Shown: positions 8,465-17,301, counted from the first letter of the stretch. The stretch is DNA of 43,571 bases from Defluviicoccus sp. (GCA_022823775.1 JAJEHI010000105.1:1-43571), one strand, 5' to 3'. The notes: generated by a model from the sequence alone, not told the origin. Numbers and translations: made by a program.

Positions 8465-9370
8465 CTATTCCCCCGGGGCCGGCAGCGTCCCCTCGGGGAG
8501 CGACTCGATGTGGTCGACGATGGCGCCGGGCCTGGTGAACCAGATGCGGTCGGCGCGCGGGTGCTCGACGATGTATCTGAGGATCCGGCGGAGCTCGGCC
8601 AGGCGGTAGGGCTGGCCGAAGATGAAAGTGTGCAGCGACAGCGCGTAGACCAGCGGCTGGTCCTCGCACTGCTTCAGCATTTCGTCGATCTGGTCGGTCA
8701 CCATCTCGGTCAGCTGGCGCGGCGTGTGGTGGCGGTTCAGAAGCGCCGGCGAATCGTTGAGTTCCACCGGGTAGGGCACCGAGAGGATCGGTCCGAACTT
8801 CGTCCTCATCCACACCGGCTGGTCGTCGAGCGGCCAGTCCAGCACGTAGCGGTATCCGGCCTCCTTGAGATGGTCGAGCGTCGCCCCGGTCTCCGAGATC
8901 CACGGGCCGAGCCAGCCGCCCGGCTGTACCCCCTCCCGCTCGATCAGGGCCTGCGTCGCCTCCTGGATGAGCACCCGCTCCTCGTCCTCCGACAGATCGC
9001 CCTGGCGCTCCGAGTTGGTGCGGCCGTGGCCGACGACCTCGTCGCCGCGCGCGCGAACGCGCTCCATGATCTGCGGCGCGTAATCGTAGACCGCCGTGTT
9101 GACCAGGTGGCAGGCCGGAAGGCCGAGATCGTCGAACAGGTCGAACATCCGCCAGATGCCGACGCGGAGTCCGTAATCGCGCCACGCATAGTTGCGGATA
9201 TCGGGCTGCGGGCCGGGGGCCGTCGGGGTGTGGCCCATCCCCTCGCCGTAGCTGAAATGCTCGATGTTGAGCCCGATATAGAAAGCGAGCCGCTTGCCGT
9301 CCGGCCAGTCGTATTGCGGGCGCTCGACGATCGCGGAGTAGTCGTAGCGGCCATGCGTGCGAATTTCCAT
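8465..9370 (-). CDS. Polysaccharide deacetylase-family hydrolase (PuuE/allantoinase-like)
   Basis: The 301-residue cytoplasmic protein is of the NodB/polysaccharide-deacetylase superfamily, in the branch that includes PuuE-type allantoinases. It shows IGLNIEHFSYGEG near residues 32-44, WRDYGLRVGIWRMFDLFD, and GHGRTNSERQ around residues 114-123, which holds the conserved metal-binding region. It lacks a signal peptide, which argues against peptidoglycan or chitin as substrate and for a small C-N amide substrate. The start follows GGGGGAG. It is upstream on the same strand as DUF1326 and directly downstream of the RidA gene, so a RidA-deacetylase operon is likely. Confidence 0.82.
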   Translation of the reverse strand: MEIRTHGRYDYSAIVERPQYDWPDGKRLAFYIGLNIEHFSYGEGMGHTPTAPGPQPDIRNYAWRDYGLRVGIWRMFDLFDDLGLPACHLVNTAVYDYAPQIMERVRARGDEVVGHGRTNSERQGDLSEDEERVLIQEATQALIEREGVQPGGWLGPWISETGATLDHLKEAGYRYVLDWPLDDQPVWMRTKFGPILSVPYPVELNDSPALLNRHHTPRQLTEMVTDQIDEMLKQCEDQPLVYALSLHTFIFGQPYRLAELRRILRYIVEHPRADRIWFTRPGAIVDHIESLPEGTLPAPGE

Positions 9371-9415
9371 GAAGCTCCCCCGTCAGGCGATGCGCGGGCG
9401 ACGGTACACGACGGA

Positions 9416-9811
9416 TCAGCCCTCGGGAACCACCGCGGTGGCCTCGATCTCGACCCTGGCGCGGTCCTCCATCAGCGCCGAGACCTCGACCGCGGCCATC
9501 GCCGGATAGTTGCGCCCGATCGTCGCGCGATACGCCGCGCCGACCTCCGCGAGCTGGTCGAGATATTCACGCTTGTCGGTGAAATACATCGTCATCCGCA
9601 CGAGATGCTCCGGCCCCGCGCCCGCCTCGTGCAGGACCGCGACGACGTTGATCAACGCCTGGCGGAACTGGTCGGCGAAGACGTCGCTTTCGAACCGCTC
9701 GTCGGCGTTCCAGCCGACCTGCCCGGCGACGAACACCATCCGGCCGGATGCCGCCACGCCGTTGGAATACCCCTTGGGCCGCTTCCAGCCCGGCGGTTGC
9801 AGGATCTCCAT
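9416..9811 (-). CDS. RidA/YjgF family protein (enamine/imine deaminase-like)
   Basis: The 131-residue protein matches the RidA family in length and in the segments MVFVAGQVGW, the VRMTMYFTD strand and PAMAAVEVSAL. The catalytic arginine expected near residue 105 in true RidA is not securely placed by eye. Family members hydrolyse reactive enamines/imines from PLP enzymes or act in catabolic pathways. The ATG at 9811 is preceded by GAGGGGGA and gives the usual length; in-frame upstream starts at 9835 and 9877 are less likely. It is divergent from the SDR gene at 9877. Confidence 0.87.
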   Translation of the reverse strand: MEILQPPGWKRPKGYSNGVAASGRMVFVAGQVGWNADERFESDVFADQFRQALINVVAVLHEAGAGPEHLVRMTMYFTDKREYLDQLAEVGAAYRATIGRNYPAMAAVEVSALMEDRARVEIEATAVVPEG

Positions 9812-9876
9812 CGATTCCCCCTCGACGCTTGCCATGATCGTATAAAATAGCGGAAGTCCAACGGTCGAGCCCTGCA

Positions 9877-10656
9877 ATGCCAGAAACCGAATCCAGCGAC
9901 CGGCCGCTTGCCGGCCGCCATGCTCTGATCACCGGCGGCGGGCGGGGAATCGGCGCGGCCGTCGCCGATGCGCTCGCGCGGTCGGGAGCCGACCTGACGC
10001 TCGTCGGGCGCGACGCGGCGGTGCTGGAAGCCAAGGCGGCGAGCATCCGCGATGTATCCGTTACCGCCGTCGTGGGCGACGTCAACGACGAGGCTTCGAT
10101 GGAGGCCGCGTTCGAGCGTGCGGGACCGATCTCGATCCTCATAAACAACGCGGGCATCGCCGAGAGCGCGCCGTTCGCACGAATCGACGACGGCCACTGG
10201 GACCGGACCGTCGCGACCAATCTGACCGGCACCTTCCGCTGCATGCGGATCGCCTATCCGGCGATGGTCGAGGCCGGCTGGGGGCGGATCGTCAACGTCG
10301 CGTCGACCGCCGGCCTCAAGGGCTATGCGTACACCGTCGCCTATTGCGCATCCAAGCACGGCGTTGTCGGACTCACGCGCGCCCTCGCCATGGAGGCCGC
10401 GCCGACCGGGGTCACGGTGAACGCGGTCTGCCCGGGTTTCACCGCTACCGACATGGCGAACCGCGCGGTCGCCAACATCGTCGCCAAGACCGGGCGCGGC
10501 GAGGAGGAGACCCTCGCCGAACTCGCCAGCATCAATCCGCAGGCGAGGCTTGTGCTCCCGGAGGAGGTGGCCGAGACCGTCGCCTGGCTTTGCCTCCCCT
10601 CCTCCGCCTCGATCAACGGCCAGGCCATCGCCATCGCGGGCGGCGAAGTGCAGTGA
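9877..10656 (+). CDS. SDR-family NAD(P)-dependent oxidoreductase
   Basis: The 259-residue classical short-chain dehydrogenase has the cofactor motif TGGGRGIG (19-26), NNAG (90-93) and the catalytic triad S143, Y156, K160. The C-terminus is of the 3-hydroxyacyl-CoA/3-oxoacyl-ACP reductase type. It is the first gene of a coupled set: its TGA overlaps the ATG of the MarR gene. With the hydratase and acyl-CoA dehydrogenase that follow, a beta-oxidation-like role on a 3-hydroxyacyl-CoA is a reasonable inference. The exact substrate is not known. Confidence 0.88.
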   Translation: MPETESSDRPLAGRHALITGGGRGIGAAVADALARSGADLTLVGRDAAVLEAKAASIRDVSVTAVVGDVNDEASMEAAFERAGPISILINNAGIAESAPFARIDDGHWDRTVATNLTGTFRCMRIAYPAMVEAGWGRIVNVASTAGLKGYAYTVAYCASKHGVVGLTRALAMEAAPTGVTVNAVCPGFTATDMANRAVANIVAKTGRGEEETLAELASINPQARLVLPEEVAETVAWLCLPSSASINGQAIAIAGGEVQ

Positions 10657-11198
10657 TGGACCACGCCGCGCGCCGTCCGGCCGCACCCCGGACCGACGAT
10701 TTCGAGACCGACGTCAGCGCCGACGACGGGATCGAGCTCCGCGTCTGGCTGCGCCTCCTGACCTGCTCCACCCTGATCGAGCACGGCGTGCGCCAGGGGC
10801 TGCACCGCAGTTTCGACACCACGCTGCCGCGCTTCGACGTGCTTGCCCAGCTCCAGCGCGCCGGCAAGCCGCTTTCGATGGGCGATCTCTCGCGCCGGCT
10901 CATGGTGACCAACGGCAACATCACCGGGCTGGTCGACCGGCTGACGAGCGAGGGGCTGGTCGACCGGCGCCGCGCGGAGGACGACAGGCGGGTCCAGATC
11001 GTCTCGCTCACACCCGCCGGCGCGGAACTGTTCGAACGCATGGCGGCGGACAACCGGCGCTGGGTGACCGGAATGATGGCGGGGCTCTCGCGCGACGAGA
11101 AGGATGCGCTGTTCGCGCTCCTCGGCCGGCTCAAATCGGCCGTCCTCGACGCCGGGCAGACCATGGAGGACACGGATGACGAAGATCACGGGCGCTGA
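10656..11198 (+). CDS. MarR-family transcriptional regulator
   Basis: The 180-residue winged-helix regulator has its recognition region at about residues 80-115 ([20 protein letters not shown]) and the wing motif [14 protein letters not shown]. MarR proteins bind DNA as dimers and usually release it on binding a small aromatic ligand or acyl-CoA. The gene sits inside the operon, overlapping the SDR stop by one base and the hydratase start by 23 bases. It probably autoregulates the SDR-hydratase-dehydrogenase set, with an aromatic or its CoA ester as a plausible inducer. The operator was not identified; the 9812-9876 divergent gap is the obvious place. Confidence 0.88.
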   Translation: MDHAARRPAAPRTDDFETDVSADDGIELRVWLRLLTCSTLIEHGVRQGLHRSFDTTLPRFDVLAQLQRAGKPLSMGDLSRRLMVTNGNITGLVDRLTSEGLVDRRRAEDDRRVQIVSLTPAGAELFERMAADNRRWVTGMMAGLSRDEKDALFALLGRLKSAVLDAGQTMEDTDDEDHGR

Positions 11199-11994
11199 CC
11201 TTGCGCCGGAGCATTTCGACTGGAACGTCGACGGCAAGGTGGGGACGCTCACGATCAACCGCCCGGACCGCAAGAACCCGCTGACCTTCCAGTCCTACGC
11301 CGAGATCCGCGACACCTTCCGCGCGCTCAGATACGCCGACGACGTCAAGACGGTAGTGGTCACCGGCGCCGGCGGCAATTTCTGCTCGGGCGGCGACGTT
11401 CACGACATCATCGGCCCGCTGATTCGGATGGACATGCCGGAATTGCTGGAATTCACCCGCATGACCGGGGACCTCGTGAAGGCGATGCGCGTCTGCCCGC
11501 AGCCGATAATCGCCGCGATCGACGGCATCTGCGCGGGCGCGGGCGCGGCCATCGCGATGCACTCCGACATGCGCTTCGGCACCGAGGACGCGAGGGTCGC
11601 CTTCCTGTTCGTCCGCGTCGGGCTCGCCGGCTGCGACATGGGGGCGTGCAGCGTGCTGCCGCGCATCGTCGGCCAGGGGCGCGCGGCCGAGCTGCTTTAT
11701 TCGGGGCGCAGCATGAGCGGGAAGGAAGCGCTGGAGTGGGGCTTCTTCAACCGGCTCTGTCCGCCCGACGAGGTGCTGGCGACCGCGCGGGAGGAGGCGA
11801 GGAAGCTTGCCGACGGACCGACCTTCGCGCACGCGATGACCAAGCGGATGCTGCACCGGGAATGGCCGATGGCGCTGGACGACGCGATAGACGCCGAGGC
11901 CGACGCCCAGGCGATCTGCATGCAGACGAAAGACTTCCGGCGCGCCTACGAAGCCTTCGCCAGGAAGGAACGCCCGGTCTTCGAGGGCGACTGA
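11176..11994 (+). CDS. Enoyl-CoA hydratase/isomerase family protein
   Basis: The 272-residue crotonase-fold protein shows [13 protein letters not shown], the oxyanion-hole segment [12 protein letters not shown] near residues 65-76, and [17 protein letters not shown]. Crotonase-type enzymes hydrate or isomerise enoyl-CoA thioesters. The ATG follows GGAGGA (11165-11170) and lies within the end of the MarR gene, consistent with coupling. Its stop overlaps the next gene's ATG. Similar proteins sit in aromatic acyl-CoA degradation clusters, but the substrate is unknown. Confidence 0.9.
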   Translation: MTKITGADLAPEHFDWNVDGKVGTLTINRPDRKNPLTFQSYAEIRDTFRALRYADDVKTVVVTGAGGNFCSGGDVHDIIGPLIRMDMPELLEFTRMTGDLVKAMRVCPQPIIAAIDGICAGAGAAIAMHSDMRFGTEDARVAFLFVRVGLAGCDMGACSVLPRIVGQGRAAELLYSGRSMSGKEALEWGFFNRLCPPDEVLATAREEARKLADGPTFAHAMTKRMLHREWPMALDDAIDAEADAQAICMQTKDFRRAYEAFARKERPVFEGD

Positions 11995-13172
11995 TGCCGG
12001 ACCGCAGCTTTCTCGACTGGCCCTTCCTCGACGATGCCCACCGCGCCCTCGCTGAGGAGGTCGAGGCATGGACCGACGAGGTCATCGCGCCGCTGGAGGA
12101 CGAGGAGCCGCACGACGACGCGGCGCTCGATGCGCTCTGCCGCCGGCTCGTGGGGCTACTCGCCGACGGCGGATGGCTGCGCTATTGCGTCCCGGGATCG
12201 CATGGCGGGGTGACGGACGAGCTCGACGTCCGGAGCCTCTGCCTCATCCGCGAGACCCTCGCGCGGCGGTCCGGGCTCGCCGATTTCTGCTTCGTCATGC
12301 AGGGGCTCGGCTCGGGGGCGATCTCGCTGTTCGGGACCGAGGCGCTGAAGTCCCGCTACTTGCCGGAGATCGCCGCCGGGGAGCGGATCGCGGCGTTCGC
12401 GCTGAGCGAGCCGGCCAGCGGATCGGACGTCGCGGCGATGACCACGACGGCTACGGCGGACGGCGCCGACTATGTGCTCGACGGCGAGAAGACCCTGATC
12501 TCGAACGCGGGCATCGCCACGCAATATGTGGTCTTCGCCCGCACCGGAAAGGAGGAGGGCGCGAAGGGTATTTCCGCCTTCGCGGTGGATGCCGGTACCC
12601 CGGGTCTGAGCGTGCCGGAACGCTTCCCCGTCATCGCGCCGCACCCCCTCGGGACGGTCCGGTTCGCCGGCTGCCGAGTGCCCGCCACGCAGATGCTGGC
12701 CGGGCCCGGCGACGGCTTCAAGGTGGCGATGGCGTCGCTCGACGTGTTCCGCTCGACCGTCGGGGCCGCCGCGCTCGGCTTCGCCCGGCGCGCGCTCGAC
12801 GAGACGCTGGCGCGCGCCCGCACCCGGATCGCCTTCGGCAAGCCGATCGCCGAGACCCAGCTGATCCAGGAGAAGATCGCCGACATGGCGGTGAAGATCG
12901 ACGCGTCGGCGCTGCTGGTCTACCGCTCGGCCTGGACCAAGGACCGTTTCCGGAGCCGGGTGACCCGCGAGGCCGCGATCGCCAAGCTGTACGCCACCGA
13001 GGCCGCGCAGGAGGTCGTCGACCAGGCGGTGCAGGTGTTCGGCGGCCAGGGCGTGATCGTCGGCAACCCGGTGGAACGCCTCTACCGCGAGATCCGCGCG
13101 CTCCGCATCTACGAGGGCACCAGCGAGATCCAGAAGCTGATCGTCGCGGGACAGACGCTTGCGGGGAATTGA
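11994..13172 (+). CDS. Acyl-CoA dehydrogenase
   Basis: The 392-residue flavoprotein of the acyl-CoA dehydrogenase family shows [32 protein letters not shown] and the C-terminal YEGTSEIQK, all typical FAD/substrate contacts. It oxidises acyl-CoA to enoyl-CoA and passes electrons to ETF. ATG and TGA overlap with the hydratase gene, making a four-gene coupled operon (9877-13172). The catalytic glutamate was not assigned, because its position differs among subfamilies. Confidence 0.92.
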   Translation: MPDRSFLDWPFLDDAHRALAEEVEAWTDEVIAPLEDEEPHDDAALDALCRRLVGLLADGGWLRYCVPGSHGGVTDELDVRSLCLIRETLARRSGLADFCFVMQGLGSGAISLFGTEALKSRYLPEIAAGERIAAFALSEPASGSDVAAMTTTATADGADYVLDGEKTLISNAGIATQYVVFARTGKEEGAKGISAFAVDAGTPGLSVPERFPVIAPHPLGTVRFAGCRVPATQMLAGPGDGFKVAMASLDVFRSTVGAAALGFARRALDETLARARTRIAFGKPIAETQLIQEKIADMAVKIDASALLVYRSAWTKDRFRSRVTREAAIAKLYATEAAQEVVDQAVQVFGGQGVIVGNPVERLYREIRALRIYEGTSEIQKLIVAGQTLAGN

Positions 13173-13207
13173 AATCTATCGCGGGTGACGGATCGCCCCG
13201 CAGGGTC

Positions 13208-13429
13208 TTATTCGGCAGCCGGTTGGGAAACGAAGTAACCGCGAAATTCGCCGCGCAACTCCGAGACCTCCCGGGCGAGGTTGTCGACCTTGTCTTCCAC
13301 CCGGTCCATGCGCGCATCCACCCTGTTTTCCAGCCGCGCGAACAGCCGAAACATGAACATCGCGAATGTCCCGCCGGATGCGAGCAGGGTGGCAAAGCCG
13401 CCCAGCATGGTGATGATTTCGGCGCTCAT
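13208..13429 (-). CDS. Small membrane-anchored coiled-coil protein
   Basis: The 73-residue protein has one hydrophobic helix (about residues 6-28) followed by a heptad-like charged stretch (RLENRVDARMDRVEDKVDNL and onward) that should form a coiled coil. Proteins of this layout are common in alphaproteobacteria and have no known function. No convincing ribosome binding site was picked out. A 12-base perfect palindrome lies upstream (13456-13467). It is convergent with the acyl-CoA dehydrogenase. Confidence 0.6.
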   Translation of the reverse strand: MSAEIITMLGGFATLLASGGTFAMFMFRLFARLENRVDARMDRVEDKVDNLAREVSELRGEFRGYFVSQPAAE

Positions 13430-13455
13430 GTCATGAAGTTAGAACCTGTTCGCCT

Positions 13456-13467
13456 CGGTTGCAACCG
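13456..13467 (-). promoter_or_regulatory. Perfect 12-base palindrome, possible operator
   Basis: The sequence cggttgcaaccg is a perfect dyad 27-38 bases upstream of the 73-residue gene's start. It is the right size and place for a repressor site, but no matching second copy or regulator was identified in the window. Confidence 0.25.
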
Positions 13468-13553
13468 TAGAGCGTATACCGACCCCCGATATGTCCCCTC
13501 CGACAAGCTCGTGTGTCGCTCCCGATCGAAGCGGGCGAAAAACCGGATCGCCT

Positions 13554-13973
13554 TCAGAGCGCTGCCGTGTGCGGAAACTGGCGCATCGCCTCATCGAAGG
13601 TGTAGACGCCGTTCAACGCCTCGCCGGCCTCGGCCGCGGCGCGCCGCGCCTTGAACACGATCAACGCGTCCGCGAACCCCGTACCTTTCGCCGATGCCGA
13701 GGAGGTCTTGTACGCCTGGAGGGCCCGCCAGACCGCCTGATCGTCTTCGAAACGGATGCCCGGCTCGCTGAACAACCGTTCGAGGACGGCCACAATCTCG
13801 ACTTTCGCCAGCCGGTACTTGCGGCCGCAAAGCGTCCAAACCGTTTCCGCCAGCACGATATCGGCGATCAGGATGGTCTCGTCAGCGTCGAAAACGGCGT
13901 CCGCGCGCGCCGCCTGGGCTTCATCGTCGTGCAGCAGGTAACGAAGGAGGACACTGGTGTCGACGGCGATCAA
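13554..13973 (-). CDS. PIN-domain ribonuclease toxin (VapC-type)
   Basis: The 139-residue PIN-domain protein has the acidic metal-binding residues D5 (AVDTS), E43 (LAETVW) and D102 (FADALI). VapC toxins are Mg2+-dependent endoribonucleases, usually cutting tRNA or rRNA, kept inactive by the antitoxin. The start codon is TTG (13971-13973), overlapping the TGA of the antitoxin gene by three bases. Such a weak start would keep toxin output coupled to, and below, antitoxin output. The length is normal and the gene appears intact. Confidence 0.88.
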   Translation of the reverse strand: MIAVDTSVLLRYLLHDDEAQAARADAVFDADETILIADIVLAETVWTLCGRKYRLAKVEIVAVLERLFSEPGIRFEDDQAVWRALQAYKTSSASAKGTGFADALIVFKARRAAAEAGEALNGVYTFDEAMRQFPHTAAL

Positions 13974-14197
13974 TGCGCCGCCTCGTCCAGCGCGCCCTCA
14001 AGGGACTCCTTATCGCCGAGGGCAGGATCGCCGGCCACATGGCGCAGGAACCCCTTTGCCGCGCCTCGGGTTTTCCGCACGATGGTGATGCGGCCGTCGG
14101 CCACGTAGCTGACATACTCGTCCCCGGGACCGATCCCGACTTCCCTGCATTGATGTATGGGCAAGGTGATCTGACGCTTCGCGCTCACCCTCGGCAT
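13970..14197 (-). CDS. AbrB/SpoVT-fold antitoxin (VapB-like)
   Basis: The 75-residue protein has the N-terminal swapped-hairpin AbrB-type DNA-binding motif VSAKRQITLPIHQC followed by GIGPGDEYV. The acidic tail (about residues 50-75) is suited to blocking the toxin's active site. The start at 14197 (MPRVS) is preferred. An in-frame start at 14260 would add 21 residues before the fold and would overlap the inverted repeat at 14244-14270. It forms an overlapping operon with the PIN toxin downstream. Confidence 0.83.
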   Translation of the reverse strand: MPRVSAKRQITLPIHQCREVGIGPGDEYVSYVADGRITIVRKTRGAAKGFLRHVAGDPALGDKESLEGALDEAAH

Positions 14198-14243
14198 GAG
14201 GCCGTCTCTCCGATACGGTCGGTTGAGACGCAGTGTAGGTAAG

Positions 14244-14270
14244 TCTTTACTGACCTTCAACGGGTAAAGA
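14244..14270 (-). promoter_or_regulatory. Inverted repeat upstream of the toxin-antitoxin operon, likely operator
   Basis: tctttac (14244-14250) and gtaaaga (14264-14270) are perfect inverted arms with a 13-base spacer. They lie 47-73 bases upstream of the antitoxin start, in a locally AT-rich patch. VapB-type antitoxins repress their own operon through such dyads, so this is a good candidate operator/promoter site. Confidence 0.5.
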
Positions 14271-14387
14271 ACATGCGTTTGGCGTGCCTCGGCCTCACGG
14301 TGGTTCTTCGAGTCCGGCTTCGCGTCGCACGCCGCTTTGCGCCGCTGGGGGAAAGGGCGTATGCAAAAGGAACGATGGAGAGCGCCG

Positions 14388-16061
14388 ATGCCTGAGCCCG
14401 GCGGACCGACCGCCCATCGGGACCGGTTCGCGGCGGAGAACCTGCCGCCGCGGGAGCTCTGGCCGGGGTTCGACTACGACAGCCTGCCGGAGCTCCGCGC
14501 CTACCCGTCCCGCATGAACTGCGGCGCCATCCTGCTCGACGACACCGCCGCCGCCGGCCACCGCGACCGCCCGGTCCTCCATCTCGGCGAAACCACCTGG
14601 AGCTACGGCGACCTCCAGGACCTGTCCGAACGGATCGCGCGTGTGCTGGTCGAGGATTGCGGGCTGGTCCCGGGCAACCGCGTGCTGCTGCGCTCGGCCA
14701 ACACGCCGATGCTGGTGGCGTGCTGGTTCGCGGTGCTCAAGGCGGGCGGGATCTGCGTGACCACGATGCAGCTCCTGCGCGCCCGCGAGCTCGTCCACAT
14801 CGTCGAGAAGGCGCAGGTAAGCCACGCGCTCTGCGATCTCGCGCTGACGGAGGAGATGGAGGAGGCGCGCGATCGCACCGGCGGGCTGCTCCAACACCTG
14901 CTGACCTTCACACCCCTTGGCGACCGGCCCGACGACGCGTCCCTCGACCGCGCGGCGGCGGAAAAGCCCTCGGGCTTCGCGAATTGCGATACCGCCGCGA
15001 ACGACGTGGCGCTGATCGCGTTCACCTCCGGCACCACGGGCAACCCGAAGGCGACGATGCACTTCCACCGCGACGTGATCGCGATGTGCGACTGCTTCCC
15101 CCGCTATTTCGACATGTCGGCGCCGGGCGACGTGTTCGCCGGCACGCCGCCGCTCGCCTTCACCTTCGGGCTCGGCGGGCTGACCACCTTTCCTATGCGG
15201 TTCGGCGCCTCGACGCGCTACTTCCCGGGCCCGATGTCGCCGGAGGAGATGATCGAGGCGGTGGAGCGCTATCGCATCACGAGCCTTTACACCGCGCCCA
15301 CCGCATACCGCATCATGGCCGACATCGCGCACAGGCACGATCTCTCGAGCCTGGTCAAATGCGTCTCGGCCGGGGAGACCCTGCCCAAGGCGACCTGGGA
15401 GGCGTTCCACGCGGCCACGGGGATTCCCATCGTGGACGGGCTGGGCTCGACCGAGATGCTCCACATTTTCGTGTCCGCCAGCCGGGACGAGATGCGCGCG
15501 GGCTACACCGGGCGCGCCATCCCGGGATACCGGGCGCGGATCGTCGACGAGGCGGGCCACGAGCTGCCTCCGGGAGAGCCCGGCCTGCTCGCGGTGCGCG
15601 GCCCCACGGGCTGCCGCTATCTCGACGACATCGAACGCCAGCAGGTCTATGTCCGGCACGGCTGGAACTACCCGGGCGACGTCTACGCGATGGAAGAGGA
15701 CGGGTATTTCCGCTACGTCGCGCGCGCCGACGACATGATCATCTCGTCCGGCTACAACATCTCCGGTCCGGAGGTCGAAGCGGCGCTGCTCGACCACCCG
15801 GCGGTCGCCGAGTGCGCGGTGATCGGCAAGCCGGACCCCGCGCGGACCAACATCGTCAAGGCGTTCGTCGTCCTGCGCGAGGGATCGGAACCGGGCGCGG
15901 CCACGGTCCAGCGGCTGCAGGACTTCGTGAAGGCGGAGATCGCGCCCTACAAGTACCCGCGCGAGATCGAGTTCGTCTCCGATCTTCCCAAGACCGAGAC
16001 CGGCAAGATGCAGCGCTTCCGCCTGCGCGAGCAGGAGAAGGAAGGGCGGGGTGAAGGATGA
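14388..16061 (+). CDS. AMP-dependent acyl-CoA ligase (benzoate/2-aminobenzoate-CoA ligase-like)
   Basis: The 557-residue ANL-superfamily enzyme has the P-loop FTSGTTGNPKA and the GLGSTEML motif. The hinge region GDVYAMEEDGYFRYVARADD precedes SSGYNISGPEVE, and the C-terminal catalytic lysine region is KTETGKMQR. Such enzymes form an acyl-AMP and then the CoA thioester. The N-terminus (ENLPPRELWP) and overall pattern resemble the benzoate/2-aminobenzoate-CoA ligase branch, so an aromatic acid substrate is inferred. The start at 14388 is preceded by GGAGAG; an ATG at 14337 is less likely. It is divergent from the toxin-antitoxin operon. Confidence 0.87.
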   Translation: MPEPGGPTAHRDRFAAENLPPRELWPGFDYDSLPELRAYPSRMNCGAILLDDTAAAGHRDRPVLHLGETTWSYGDLQDLSERIARVLVEDCGLVPGNRVLLRSANTPMLVACWFAVLKAGGICVTTMQLLRARELVHIVEKAQVSHALCDLALTEEMEEARDRTGGLLQHLLTFTPLGDRPDDASLDRAAAEKPSGFANCDTAANDVALIAFTSGTTGNPKATMHFHRDVIAMCDCFPRYFDMSAPGDVFAGTPPLAFTFGLGGLTTFPMRFGASTRYFPGPMSPEEMIEAVERYRITSLYTAPTAYRIMADIAHRHDLSSLVKCVSAGETLPKATWEAFHAATGIPIVDGLGSTEMLHIFVSASRDEMRAGYTGRAIPGYRARIVDEAGHELPPGEPGLLAVRGPTGCRYLDDIERQQVYVRHGWNYPGDVYAMEEDGYFRYVARADDMIISSGYNISGPEVEAALLDHPAVAECAVIGKPDPARTNIVKAFVVLREGSEPGAATVQRLQDFVKAEIAPYKYPREIEFVSDLPKTETGKMQRFRLREQEKEGRGEG

Positions 16062-16120
16062 ATGGGGCGGGACTCTCTCCCGGACCGGAGCGTTTTTCGA
16101 CCGGGCACGATCGCGGCCGA

Positions 16121-16225
16121 CCCCCTCACCCTAACCCTCTCCCCCGTGGGGGAGTGGGGTTTGGCGCCGCCCATCCTTCATTTTCTTATCCCCTCCCGCT
16201 TGGGGGTGGGGCCGGGGGAGGGCGG
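16121..16225. repeat. Intergenic GC-rich repeat, copy B of three (inverted)
   Basis: Read on the minus strand this is the same unit as at 3758-3858 and 17172-17272. It has the ctcaccct...ctcccc end, two G/C hairpins, and the ctcccgcttgggggtggggccgggggaggg end. It lies in the roughly 300-base non-coding gap (16062-16368). Apart from the repeat and the ribosome binding site of the next gene, I see nothing in that gap. Confidence 0.78.
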
Positions 16226-16368
16226 ACGGTATCGGTCATTCCGACGACGCGAGCTTCCGGCGGCGCGCGAATTGTCGATCGCGGGCGGGCGCAATTCGAT
16301 GGACCGGCGAAAACGGTCCCCGATAGGATAGCGGCAACGCCATCGCCCGCCGACGTGGGAGGAAACAG

Positions 16369-17169
16369 ATGAACCGTCACGTGCTCCGCCGCACCCTGGC
16401 GGCCGCCGTGGTCGCCGCGACCGCCGCCTTCTTCGCATCCGGCGCCGCTGCCGCGCCGCAGGTGCTGGCGCTGTTCTCGACCGACCGGCCCGTCGCGCTC
16501 GCCTGCGAGGGCGGGACGTGCCGCGCCGAAATGCCGACTCTGTGTCTACAGCCCGGCCGGCGCGTGCCGCGGCCGGGCCGCGGCTACCGTCTCGCCGCCG
16601 GGCAGACGCTTACCCTGACCGGACGCGGTCCGGACGGCACGGAAATGTCCATCCCGCTCGACCGAGAGGTCGCGATATCGGCCGCGCGTACCCATGTATC
16701 GGTCGAGGTGTCCATTCCGCGCTCGCTGATCGACCGGCACGGTCTCAAGGGCGCGAAAATCGGGATCGGCGAGACCGTCGCCGCCGTTCCGGTCGCCGTT
16801 TCGGACGATCTGCGCCCTCAGACGGCGGACGAAATCGCGTGGGCGACCGGCGAGGCAAGGCGGCTGGCCGCCGTCATCGTCGACCGCGATCCGGACCGCA
16901 TGCCGGCGGTGCGCCTCATGACCCGGATATCGAACGCCCTGCCCGCCGGCGACGCCGATACGATCTGGACGTCGATACTGGGAGACGCCGAGCGCGACGG
17001 CGTCTCCGCCGCCGCCATCCGGTTCGCCCGCTTCAATTACGATCTGTGCAAGTTCAAGACGGCGAACCGGATCGTCGCCACGTTCCGGCAGTGCCTGCGC
17101 GGATTGAGCGACGACTCGATGGAATATCTGAACGAGGACCTCGAACGCGCGCTCGGTTCGGGGAGTTGA
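16369..17169 (+). CDS. Secreted protein of unknown function
   Basis: I do not recognise this 266-residue protein. It starts with a clear Sec signal peptide (positively charged start, hydrophobic core to about residue 25, small-residue cleavage region GAAAAPQ near residues 25-31), so the mature protein should be periplasmic. The first third holds two or three cysteines (ACEGGTC, then LCLQPG) that could form disulfides, with two more near the C-terminus. The ATG follows a good GGGAGGAA. It stands alone between two copies of the intergenic repeat, and no partner is evident. Confidence 0.75.
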   Translation: MNRHVLRRTLAAAVVAATAAFFASGAAAAPQVLALFSTDRPVALACEGGTCRAEMPTLCLQPGRRVPRPGRGYRLAAGQTLTLTGRGPDGTEMSIPLDREVAISAARTHVSVEVSIPRSLIDRHGLKGAKIGIGETVAAVPVAVSDDLRPQTADEIAWATGEARRLAAVIVDRDPDRMPAVRLMTRISNALPAGDADTIWTSILGDAERDGVSAAAIRFARFNYDLCKFKTANRIVATFRQCLRGLSDDSMEYLNEDLERALGSGS

Positions 17170-17171
17170 CG

Positions 17172-17272
17172 CCGCCCTCCCCCGGCCCCACCCGCAAGCG
17201 GGAGGGGAGAAGGAAAGGCGCCGCCGAGTGACTTCCCCTCTCCCCGCCGGGGAGAGGGTCAGGGTGAGGGGG
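17172..17272. repeat. Intergenic GC-rich repeat, copy C of three
   Basis: This copy is close to copy A (3758-3858) over its whole length and in the same orientation. It includes the ctcccccggccc start, the cccgcaagcggg hairpin, the ctctccccgccggggagag hairpin and the gtcagggtgaggg end. Like copy A it lies between two convergent 3' ends (17169 and 17302), supporting a terminator-like role. Confidence 0.82.
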
Positions 17273-17301
17273 AACACTGCGGCAGTCGGCCGGATATCGC
17301 T

